Under the pieces are notes generated by a model that was not told where the DNA came from, made no database searches, and saw only the letters and a list, made by a program, of their open reading frames with translations. 64,000 nucleotides of DNA from JBFFMO01 sp041390025 (lineage in GTDB: Bacteria > Myxococcota_A > Bradymonadia > Bradymonadales > Bradymonadaceae). Of this stretch, positions 56,329 to 64,000 are shown piece by piece. The stretch's first letter is position 1. Each line of letters opens with the position of its first letter. A program made the translations under genes and the position numbers. Where the stretch lies: positions 1 through 64,000 of the forward strand of contig JAWKQR010000022.1 in assembly GCA_041390025.1 (NCBI GenBank). The letters run 5' to 3'.

Positions 56329-56930
56329 TTGCCCGCCTCAAAGGCATCGTGGTCGAGGAAGCACTCGACCACCTCGTGCTCGACGTGCGAGGTGTCGGTT
56401 ATCTGGTCCATGCACCGGTGGGTACCGTTGCACGAACGCCCGTGGATGCGGGCGGAGAGGTCTCGCTGACCGTTCACACAGTGGTTCGCGAAGACGCCAT
56501 ACTCCTGTTCGGGTTCGCGACATCGCTTGAGAAAGAGATGTTCATGAAGATGATTGCGGTCTCGGGCATCGGGCCGAAGCTCGCGATCGCTGTTTTGTCC
56601 GATCTCACCGTGGAGCAACTCGTGCGCGCAGTGCGCACCGACGATCTCGTTCGTCTGACGAAGGTCTCGGGGGTCGGCAAAAAGACAGCCCAGCGACTTT
56701 TGCTTGAGCTAAAATCATCGGTGGAGCAGCTCGGGGTCATCACGGCGGCGGTGGAGCCACGCCCAACGTCCCGCATACCGTCGATCGAGGACGACCTGCG
56801 TTCCGCGCTTTTGAACCTGGGCTACAAACCCCAAGCCATCGACGATGCCATGACGAAACTGTTGCCAATACCTGAAGATTTGAGCAGTATGGAGCCCCTA
56901 CTACGCCAAGCCTTGAAGCTGCTGAGCTGA
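56325..56930 (+). CDS. ruvA: Holliday-junction DNA helicase subunit RuvA
   Basis: 201 residues from GTG at 56325 (GAAGGAGACGCC before it). Binds four-way junctions and loads RuvB. N-terminal IARLKGIVVEEALDHLVLDV and GVGYLVHAP, helix-hairpin-helix MKMIAVSGIGPKLAIAVLS and TKVSGVGKKTAQRLLLELK, and a C-terminal domain (SALLNLGYKPQAIDDAM) that contacts RuvB. Four bases separate its stop from ruvB. Confidence 0.96.
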   Translation: MIARLKGIVVEEALDHLVLDVRGVGYLVHAPVGTVARTPVDAGGEVSLTVHTVVREDAILLFGFATSLEKEMFMKMIAVSGIGPKLAIAVLSDLTVEQLVRAVRTDDLVRLTKVSGVGKKTAQRLLLELKSSVEQLGVITAAVEPRPTSRIPSIEDDLRSALLNLGYKPQAIDDAMTKLLPIPEDLSSMEPLLRQALKLLS

Positions 56931-56934
56931 CCTT

Positions 56935-57932
56935 ATGCCACGAGATCCCAACATAGAGCGAACCCTCGTCGGCGGCGACGAGGACCAGTTCGAGACGTCC
57001 TTGCGGCCGCTCGGATTCCAAGATTTTGTTGGCCAGGAGTCGTTGCGCGAGAACCTCGGTGTGATGGTTCACTCGGCCCAAAAACGGGGAGCTGCCCTTG
57101 ACCACATCCTGTTCAGCGGCCCTCCAGGACTTGGGAAGACAACGCTTGGTCACATCATCGCACGCGAGATGGGCGTTAACCTTCACATGACCAGCGGTCC
57201 CGCGCTCGAACGAAAAGGCGACCTTGCCGGCATTCTTAGCGGGCTCGAAGAAGGCGATGTGCTGTTCATCGATGAATGTCACCGACTCGCTACCGTCGTC
57301 GAGGAAAACCTTTACCCGGCGATGGAAGACTTCTACTTCGATATCGTGATCGGCGAGGGTGCCCACGCGCGCAGCATGAAGCTCACGCTCCCCAAGTTCA
57401 CGCTCGTCGGCGCGACGACTCGCGCAGGTCTCGTTTCGGCACCGCTTCGCGATCGCTTCGGTTTGGTCACGCGGTTGGACTACTATGATGCGAAGGCGCT
57501 CACCCTCATCGTGGAACGTTCCGCGGGTATCTTGGGGTTGGCGGTTTCGAACGACGGGGCTCAAGAGATTGCGCGGCGCAGCCGAGGAACCCCTCGGATC
57601 GCGAACCGTCTCTTGCGTCGCGTGCGTGACTACGCCGTGGTCGAAAACGCGGCCGCGATCGATGCGCGCCTGGCCAGTTGCTCACTTCCTCGAAACTCGA
57701 GGTCGACTCCATGGGATTTGATTACCTCGATCGACTTTACTTGGACGCATTGATCGTCAAGTTCGATGGCGGGCCCACGGGATTGGACACGTTGGCCTCG
57801 TCCATCGGTGAGGAAAAGGATACGATCGAAGAGGTCGTGGAACCGTATCTTTGCAGCTGGGATACATCCAAAAGACGCCCCGGGGCCGTGTCGCCTCCCG
57901 CGCCGCGTTCGAGCATCTCGGCATCGCAGTGA
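56935..57932 (+). CDS. ruvB: Holliday-junction branch-migration ATPase RuvB (frameshifted 3' end)
   Basis: About 332 residues when restored. AAA+ motor: LRPLGFQDFVGQESLRENLG, Walker A SGPPGLGKTTLGHIIA, Walker B DVLFIDECHRL, sensor/Arg finger VGATTRAGLVSAPLRDRFG, SRGTPRIANRLLRRVRDYA. The 3' part is split: KLEVDSMGFDYLDRLYLDAL is in a second frame from about 57677, and LQLGYIQKTPRGRVASRAAFEHLGI in a third from about 57848. A further indel near 57925 would end the gene at the TGA 57930-57932, overlapping the folE start. Confidence 0.94.
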
Positions 57933-58505
57933 GCAGCAAACAAAGGGTCACTCGTTTGAAGCAGAAATCCATCGATATGGCCCGCTTGATGTTCGACAGC
58001 GTTGGATGGACCGCAAGCACGGACGCCGAGCTCGACCGCACGCCCGAGCGGTTTACAACCCTCCTTGAGGACTATTCCAACTTTGGCGATGGTCCCGAAA
58101 TTTCGATGTTTCCAGCCCCTTCGACTGAATTGCGACCGTGACCGCGATGGCGTTTCGCAGCCTTTGTGTCCATCACGTGATGCCGTTCTTCGGTTTTGTC
58201 GACGTGGCGTACATCCCAACGACCAAGCCTGCGGTTTTGGCGGGATTCTCAGGGTCGTCGAACACTTCTCCAAGCGCCCTCAGGTGCAAGAGCGGCTGGT
58301 GAAACAAATCGCTTCCCACCTGAACGAACAGCTCCAACCCCAAGGCGTGCTCGTGCGATGCCGTGCTCGCCAGATGTGCGTCGAACTGCGGCGGACCGAC
58401 GCAAGCCCCGTCTTCGTGACGACCGAAGGACTTGGTGTCCTGAGCGAAGGAGAGTGGCGTAACGAAGCCATGGCGACGTTCAACAATCACGAGCCGCTCC
58501 CGTGA
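57929..58505 (+). CDS. folE: GTP cyclohydrolase I (FolE-like), frameshifted
   Basis: About 192 residues from GTG at 57929 (GTGA overlap with ruvB). Turns GTP into dihydroneopterin triphosphate, first step of folate-type pterin synthesis. Helix KQKSIDMARLMFDSVGW and RTPERFTTLLEDYS, zinc site FRSLCVHHVMPFFGFVDVAY (Cys and His), GFGGILRVVEHFSKRPQVQERL and the second zinc Cys in RARQMCVELRR. The frame moves near 58138 and 58224. The last 40 residues are unlike most FolE, so the exact activity is less sure. Next gene overlaps its stop (GTGA). Confidence 0.8.
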
Positions 58506-59389
58506 GGGTGGCGATAGTGGGTTGTGGACCCGCCGGCATTTCGACGGCGGCGTGGTTGCGCAGTCTTCATGTCCCGTTTGAGTGGTACGGCATGGACTTT
58601 GGCGGCACGCTCAACCGTGTGCACAACGCCATCGACAACGCCCCCCCTACCCTGTGGCCCAACGGTCGAGCGCTCTGCGATGCATTGCAGGGATACTGCG
58701 ACAAACTAGGGCTCGCCCCCACGTCCCATCGTGTTCAACAGATCACCCAAACCCCAAGCGGCTGGAGCGTCGATGCGCTCGGCAGCTTTGAAGCAGTGGT
58801 CCTAGCGACCGGCACGCAGCCCCGAACTTGGGCAGTTCCTGGCGCCCATGCCATCACGGCGTTCACCCGGTTGTCCTCTGCGAAGGCGCCTGACGAGTTC
58901 GTCGGCAAGAACGTTGTGGTGGTCGGAGGCGGTGATGGAGCGTTCGAGGCAGCCCTGCGACTCGCTGAGCACGCCTCAAGGATCGACGTTCTGATTCGAA
59001 GTACCCCCAAAGCGCGAACAGCCTACGTCGAAGACGCAAACGCGCATCCAAGGATTCATGTGCAAACCAACGCTGAAATCCTGAGCGCCGCTCCACTCGG
59101 CGACGGAGTCGTCTTGCGGACAAATGCGGGCGATGTTCCGTGTTCCGCAGTCTACCTCAAGATTGGCGTCGAGGCGGCCGTTCCGAAGATCCCATCGACG
59201 GTCGCACGGGCGGGCGATGCGACGATCATCACGGACGACCGCTGTGAAAGCTCGGCGGTCGGCCTATTTGCGGTGGGAGATGTGCGGTCGACGACGCTCC
59301 AAAGCATCGCGACATCGCAGGCGGATGGCGCACGCGCAGCGAGGGCCATTGCGGACCGCTACGAATCCATCATGCTCAAGACACGCTGA
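58502..59389 (+). CDS. FAD/NAD(P)-dependent oxidoreductase, thioredoxin-reductase-like without CxxC
   Basis: 295 residues from GTG at 58502. Two Rossmann folds: FAD site VAIVGCGPAGISTAAWLRSL and NAD(P) site VVVVGGGDGAFEAALRLAE; closing FAD motif GLFAVGDVRST. ATGTQPR links them. The redox CxxC of thioredoxin reductase is absent, so it resembles the ferredoxin/flavodoxin-NADP-reductase-type or YpdA-type group. Function open. Last gene of the ruvC-ruvA-ruvB-folE run; its 3' end overlaps the convergent TPR gene by 31 bases. Confidence 0.85.
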   Translation: MRVAIVGCGPAGISTAAWLRSLHVPFEWYGMDFGGTLNRVHNAIDNAPPTLWPNGRALCDALQGYCDKLGLAPTSHRVQQITQTPSGWSVDALGSFEAVVLATGTQPRTWAVPGAHAITAFTRLSSAKAPDEFVGKNVVVVGGGDGAFEAALRLAEHASRIDVLIRSTPKARTAYVEDANAHPRIHVQTNAEILSAAPLGDGVVLRTNAGDVPCSAVYLKIGVEAAVPKIPSTVARAGDATIITDDRCESSAVGLFAVGDVRSTTLQSIATSQADGARAARAIADRYESIMLKTR

Positions 59390-60384
59390 ATCAGCTTGTC
59401 GACCTCAGGCCGCTGCTCCATCTGGGCATACCAGTCTTCGCTGAAGGCCGACGGGCCTCCTGCGAGTACACGATCCAAGATGTTCTGTGTGCAAAACAAC
59501 AGATGTGACTGTGTCAGTGGATGCTCGTAAACACGACGTAGGAACTCGATCGCGCCTTCTGCGCGCCCCCACAGCGGCTCGCACGCACCCACAAACTCTC
59601 GCGCATAAGCGTCCGACGCGAGGTAGCCCGGCAGGCTGGTCTCGGGCTCGTCGCCACGCCGAATGAGGTAGTGAGCAACGTGACGGTTGCCCACCAACGC
59701 CGCGATGAGCGCATGCATCGCGTCTTCGCGTCGGCCGCACTCAAAAAACGCCAAACCTTGGTTGTACAAGACGGCCGGCTCTGCGGGCACCAGCGCATAA
59801 TCGTCAAGAGCCGCCGCGGGATTACCCAATGTGTGGCGGATCTCGCCTGCGAGGTAACGACAGCCCGAGAAATCACGAGGGTTCATCGAGGCCAGCGAGT
59901 CAAACAGCACCAACGCCTCGTCCAGACGACCCAGTCGATACAGCGCCAGGGCGCGACCTTCAGTAGCACGAAGGAACGGGCGGTGTTTTGAATCAAACCA
60001 GTCCACATGTTCGGATTCTGGAAACGAGCAGGCCATCGCCGCGCCGTAGTGCTGTTGCGCCGCTTCGAGGTCACCCGTTTCCCACGCCACCAGGCCCAGA
60101 TGATTGTGCAGCTCGGCATCCATAGGGAACTGTTTGACGCCAGCTTCCAAAATCGCTTGGGCGTCTTCGAACCGCTCGTTGGCAATGGCCTCAAGCGCAC
60201 GCTGGAAAACGTTTTCGCGTTTCATCGGTTCGGGAGTCGGCGCCAGAAGCCGCTCGGCCTCGTCGTGAAGGGATGCCAGCAACGCGCGCATCTGCGGCCT
60301 CGCCTCCTCGCGAATCTCGTTGAGGTCATGCACGCCGCCAAGCAACTGCGACACGTCCATCAATAGCTCAAGCATTACTTTCAT
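59359..60384 (-). CDS. TPR-repeat protein
   Basis: 341 residues from the ATG at 60384, which follows CAGGATTTTTT; a longer start at 60444 would add a hydrophobic stretch. TPR-like units: FQRALEAIANERFEDAQAIL, AELHNHLGLVAWETGDLEAA and GRALALYRLGRLDEALVLFD. The middle contains NQGLAFFECGRREDAMHALI; the C-terminal 90 residues are unrelated to TPR. A cytoplasmic adaptor is likely; function unknown. Divergent from alaS. Confidence 0.78.
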   Translation of the reverse strand: MKVMLELLMDVSQLLGGVHDLNEIREEARPQMRALLASLHDEAERLLAPTPEPMKRENVFQRALEAIANERFEDAQAILEAGVKQFPMDAELHNHLGLVAWETGDLEAAQQHYGAAMACSFPESEHVDWFDSKHRPFLRATEGRALALYRLGRLDEALVLFDSLASMNPRDFSGCRYLAGEIRHTLGNPAAALDDYALVPAEPAVLYNQGLAFFECGRREDAMHALIAALVGNRHVAHYLIRRGDEPETSLPGYLASDAYAREFVGACEPLWGRAEGAIEFLRRVYEHPLTQSHLLFCTQNILDRVLAGGPSAFSEDWYAQMEQRPEVDKLIQRVLSMMDS

Positions 60385-60448
60385 AAAAAATCCTGATGCG
60401 CCAAACCATGAGACGAGCTTTCGATACAACAGCAAGGCGGTCAAGAAA

Positions 60449-60477
60449 TTGAACCAGAACTTCAGTTTTTCTTAAAG
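60449..60477 (+). promoter_or_regulatory. Possible promoter of alaS
   Basis: TTGAAC at 60449-60454, a 17-base spacer and TTAAAG at 60472-60477, about 160 bases before the alaS ATG. It would leave a long leader; no clear riboswitch or T-box was found in it. Confidence 0.3.
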
Positions 60478-60636
60478 CATTGCCTTCAGCCACAACGGGA
60501 ATGCGGCTGTGAACAAGGCAGACCGCCCCCCCGACATCGCTGTGGTCAAGCTCAGCCCATGACGTTGAGTTCCACGCCTGTTAGTGGTACACGTCGCGTC
60601 GTTTTCGCCGCGATTTGGCGTAGCCGCAGGAAGGCC

Positions 60637-63278
60637 ATGAACTCTCGAGACATCCGCAACTCGTATCTTCAGTTTTTCGAGAAACTCGACCACGTTGTCG
60701 TCGACTCGGCTCCCGTTGTTCCGCAGGGAGACCCGACGCTGTTGTTCACCAACGCTGGAATGAACCAGTTCAAAGACCTTCTGCTCGGCAACGAGGTGCG
60801 CGACTACAAACGCGCGGCGAGCGTGCAAAAATGCATTCGTGCGGGCGGCAAGCACAACGACCTCGACGAGGTCGGCAAGGACGGACGACACCTGACGTTT
60901 TTTGAGATGCTCGGCAACTGGTCGTTTGGAGACTATTACAAGCGCGAATCGATCCAATGGGCCTGGGACTACTGCCTGAACGTCTTGAAGCTGGACGAAT
61001 CGCGCTTGTTTGTGACCGTTCATCACAACGACCAAGATTCCTACGATATCTGGGCGAACGAGATGAAGGTGGCGCCCGCCCACATCCTGAAGCTGGGCGA
61101 CAGGACAACTTTTGGTCGATGGGACCGACGGGACCCTGCGGTCCCTGCACCGAGATCCACATCGACCTTCACCCCGAGATTGGCCCGATCAACTTCGTCG
61201 AGGACGGATACGACCCCGATCGGGTCATCGAGATCTGGAACCTCGTGTTCATGGAGTTCAATCGCGACGAGGACGGCAGCCTGAACCCGCTCCCGCTCAA
61301 GAGCGTGGACACAGGCATGGGCCTCGACCGCGTCACCATGGTCAAGGAGAACGTCAGCAACGTGTTCCACACGGACCTTTTCCGCCCCCTGCTCGCTCGC
61401 ACGGCGGAGCTGCTCGGGGAGACAGTTACCGACTGGCCGTCGTTCTACAAGCGTCCAGACTTCACCGATTTTGCGGTCATCGCGGACCACACGCGAACGG
61501 TCACGTTCTCGCTGGTCGATGGTGCTCAGTTCGCCAACGACGGTCGCGGTTATGTGGTGCGTCGTATTTTGCGCCGCGCGGTCCGGCACGGCCGCCGCAT
61601 CGGTTTCACCGGGCCATTCTTGTTTGAAGTGGCGAACGCCGTCATCCAAGCGTACGGCGACATTTATCCAGAGCTCCAAGAGATGGGCTCGCGCGCGGCC
61701 GAACTCATCAAGCTCGAGGAAGAGCGCTTCTTTCGAAACATCGATCGCGGCATGGAGTTGTTCGAAGACTCCGCAAACGAGACCTTGGCAGCCGGCCTCA
61801 AGGAGCTCTCGGGCGAACGCGTGTTCCAGTTGCACGCTACGTTTGGTTTTCCGCCCGACCTTACACAAATCATGGCGGAAGAACGCGGGCTGACCATCGA
61901 CGCTCACGGGTACGAAAAGCTTTGGCGAGAGCACCAGGAGACTTCGAAAGGCAAAGACATGTACGCGGACGCCGCAGGCGTTGGCGACTGGCAGACGCTG
62001 ATCGAGGGACCCTCCAGCCACTTTGTGGGCTACACAAAGACCGAAGCTGAGACACGTGTGATGAAGTTCCGTCACATCGAAGGCAAACGCTACGAACTGT
62101 TGCTTGAGGACACCCCGTTTTACGCGGAATCTGGCGGTCAAGTGGGCGACGAGGGGCGCCTGATCGTGGGCAACGTGATTTTTGAGATCACGGACACACA
62201 AAAAGCCCCCATCGGGATTGTCCATTCGGCGCAGCTTGCGGCTGGGGTCGTCTCTGCCGCAGCCTTGACCGGGAAAGCCGTGGCTCAAGTGGACACCCAC
62301 AAACGGCGCCTGACCGAATCCAACCACACCGCGACGCACCTGCTGCATGCGGCGTTGCGTGGGCTGGTGTCCGACACGATTTTCCAAGCCGGTTCGTTGG
62401 TTTCCCCAGAAAAGCTGCGGTTCGACTTCTCCTATGGGACTTCCCTGACGGCTGAACAGCTGCACGCGATTGAAGACGCGGTAAATCGCCAGATTCGTGA
62501 AGCCCATGTCGTCAACGCTCACTTCGACGTCCCCCGTGACCACGCCATCCAAGAGCTCGGCGCCGTGGCGATTTTCGGTGAGAAGTACGGCGATTCGGTG
62601 CGTGTAATCGAGATTCCAGGCGAGTCCGTGGAGTTGTGTGGCGGGACCCACGTGTCGAACACGGCGGATATCAACCTGTTCCGCATCACCAGCGAAGCAG
62701 GCGTGGCCGCTGGCATCCGCCGCATTGAAGCCGTCACAAACGAAACCGCTTTCGAAGCGTTCAACGCGGATCGCGAGAAACTCCGGCAGTTGGCGGCGAT
62801 TCTCAAGACGGACACGAACAACGTGCTCGACCGCGCCCAACACATGGTCGAAGAGTTGTCCGACCTCGACAAAACCGTGGAGCGTCTGTCGCAACGGCTG
62901 GCGAAAGCGGACGCCGGCGACATCCTCGCGGGAGCCACCCTTATCGACGGCGTCTCGGTCGTCGCAAAATCGATTCAGGTCGACTCCCGAGAGCAACTGC
63001 TGACCTACGCAGACATGCTGCGCGATAAGTTGACCGACGGCGTCGTCCTATTGGCTTGCGAGATCGACGACAAAGCGGCGTTGGTGTGTGTCGTGACCGA
63101 GTCTGCGTTCAAAAATCACAAGCTCAAGGCCGGAGACCTCATCAACAAGGCTGCGGCACTCGTGGATGGCAAAGGCGGTGGACGCCCTACCCTCGCTCAA
63201 GCCGGTGGAAACAATCCTGCCGGCATCGGCGAAGCCGTCGCGAAGTTCCCCGACTTTGTGCGTCAATCTCTGAGTTAG
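60637..63278 (+). CDS. alaS: Alanyl-tRNA synthetase (one-base frameshift)
   Basis: About 880 residues from the ATG at 60637 (CAGGAAGGCC before it). Charges tRNA-Ala, of which one gene lies at 7428. Catalytic core: IRNSYLQFFEKLDHVVVDSA, PTLLFTNAGMNQFKDLLLG, FFEMLGNWSFGDYYK, then WSMGPTGPCGPCTEI in the next frame. One base (G) is missing near 61103, where LGDRTTFG should read GDRDNFWSMGP. Editing domain has HTATHLLHAAL and the zinc CGGTHVSNT; the C-terminal DHH-type part ends QAGGNNPAGIGEAV. Its TAG overlaps the convergent kinase stop (TTAG). Confidence 0.95.
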
Positions 63279-64000
63279 ATCGCGAGCGCGGCCACGAGTC
63301 CGAGCGCGATCAACGACATCAGAATCAACCCCGCCATCAGCGCACGCTCTCGACCTGAAACCTCAGAATGCACGCTGGGCTTGGGTGTTGGAGCGAAGTC
63401 GTCCGTGACGACGATCTCGGTGGAAGGTGCCTCTTGCGCCTGGGCAGTCAGCGAGCGCAACTCACCCGACCATTCGAGCTCCATGGTGTTCTCTTCGAGC
63501 TGCGGCTCACTCAAGTGCGTCAGCGATGCTTTCGGTCCCGATTCCATCGCGGGCGCCTGAGACAGCGTGTTTGCGATGTCTGCCCGCTCCTCGCGAAACA
63601 TCGCTGCAACGTAGGCGCCGATACCCCGCCGCAGATCACCGCGTTCGGCGGTCATCTCAAGGAACCGCACCAAGTCCGCGCGCATATCCGTCGCGGTCGC
63701 ATATCGGTCATAGGGGTTGCGCGCCAAGGCCCGCATGATGATGTTCTCGAGATACGGCGGAATCTCGGCCCGAAGCTCCCGCGGTGCTTGAATGGGTTCT
63801 TCCAGGACCGCCTTGATAACCTCAGGACCCGAGGACCGACGAAACAAGCGGTACCCCGTACACAACTCGTAAAGGATCACACCCATGCTAAAGATGTCCG
63901 ACCGCGGCCCCACCGCCTCGCCGCGCAACTGTTCGGGGCTCATGTAGGCGTACTTTCCGCCCGCGACGGGTGCCGCGCCGTCGTACCCGATGATGTGTGC
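63275..64000 (-). CDS. Serine/threonine protein kinase (5' partial)
   Basis: The frame stays open through 64000, so the start and most of the kinase lobe lie outside the window. Visible: GGKYAYMSPEQLRGEAVGPR, SDIFSMGVILYELCTGYRLF and LENIIMRALARNPYDRYATA, all from the C-lobe of a Hanks-type kinase. A linker follows, then one C-terminal membrane helix (RALMAGLILMSLIALGLVAALA). Same build as the kinase at 53625: cytoplasmic kinase, single anchor, no outer domain. Convergent with alaS. Confidence 0.93.
   Translation of the reverse strand, partial: AHIIGYDGAAPVAGGKYAYMSPEQLRGEAVGPRSDIFSMGVILYELCTGYRLFRRSSGPEVIKAVLEEPIQAPRELRAEIPPYLENIIMRALARNPYDRYATATDMRADLVRFLEMTAERGDLRRGIGAYVAAMFREERADIANTLSQAPAMESGPKASLTHLSEPQLEENTMELEWSGELRSLTAQAQEAPSTEIVVTDDFAPTPKPSVHSEVSGRERALMAGLILMSLIALGLVAALAI

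Noticed and set aside
60478..60636. Leader attenuator or T-box before alaS
   Set aside because: No stem with a T run or T-box core sequence was found; the promoter itself is weak.
61041..62996. Open frame of about 650 codons on the minus strand opposite alaS
   Set aside because: It is the antisense shadow of a clear alaS; long antisense frames are common at this G+C and it has no motif or start site.

Overview
The window is a dense, roughly 60% G+C bacterial chromosome segment of about 45 protein genes and one tRNA, with no insertion sequence, prophage or CRISPR array. Several features point to a delta-proteobacterial lineage of the Myxococcota or Bradymonadia kind: a lipoprotein with a long Asn-Asn-Thr repeat and a Cys-rich tail, a small KQSLYFP-type ribbon-helix-helix protein, membrane-anchored Ser/Thr kinases, large TPR proteins, a fused isobutyryl-CoA mutase (IcmF) and TonB/ExbBD. 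This assignment is an inference from gene content; there is no rRNA to test it.

Layout. 1-7400: an LpoA-like binding protein and an outer-membrane-type protein, a convergent exbB-exbD-tonB operon, a channel/TrkA-N protein and a membrane-anchored hypothetical. 7372-7536: tRNA-Ala(GGC) with its own promoter and terminator. 7547-11855: an HTH protein and a three-gene operon (Ig-like/PDZ protein, DUF432-like protein, MscS channel). 11936-16314: accC plus a biotin carrier, then murD and murC. 16457-20798: CBM9 lipoprotein, small RHH protein, der, era, TPR lipoprotein. 20790-24020: icmF. 24229-30456: a complete Fe-S assembly operon, Rrf2 regulator-sufB-sufC-sufD-sufS-sufU-nfu. 30599-37807: esterase, acyltransferase, maeB, ligA and a receiver/histidine kinase. 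37804-43752: a 1644-residue TPR protein and an MA-type metalloprotease. 44025-47257: repeat lipoprotein, then maf-yggS-proC-divIVA. 47289-53485: NUDIX hydrolase, periplasmic HEAT-repeat protein, rhodanese-E1 fusion, BMC-like protein, SDR enzyme and a hypothetical. 53625-64000: Ser/Thr kinase, ruvC-ruvA-ruvB-folE-oxidoreductase, TPR protein, alaS and a second kinase that runs off the window.

About a dozen genes, most of them essential (accC, sufB, sufC, sufS, ruvB, alaS, folE), carry single-base indels, commonly at short homopolymers. The encoded protein resumes in another frame each time, which looks like sequence error rather than decay. I therefore give the restored gene spans. Two apparent gene fusions (SufB-SufC and hypothetical-SDR) are artefacts of these indels.

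The main oddities are a BMC-domain protein with no microcompartment neighbours, a K+-channel-like protein without the usual selectivity filter, a MurC with a GKGT nucleotide loop, a LigA whose zinc finger appears to be C-C-H-C, an E1-like enzyme with an N-terminal rhodanese, the PDZ/DUF432/MscS operon, and six convergent gene pairs whose stop codons overlap in exactly four bases.
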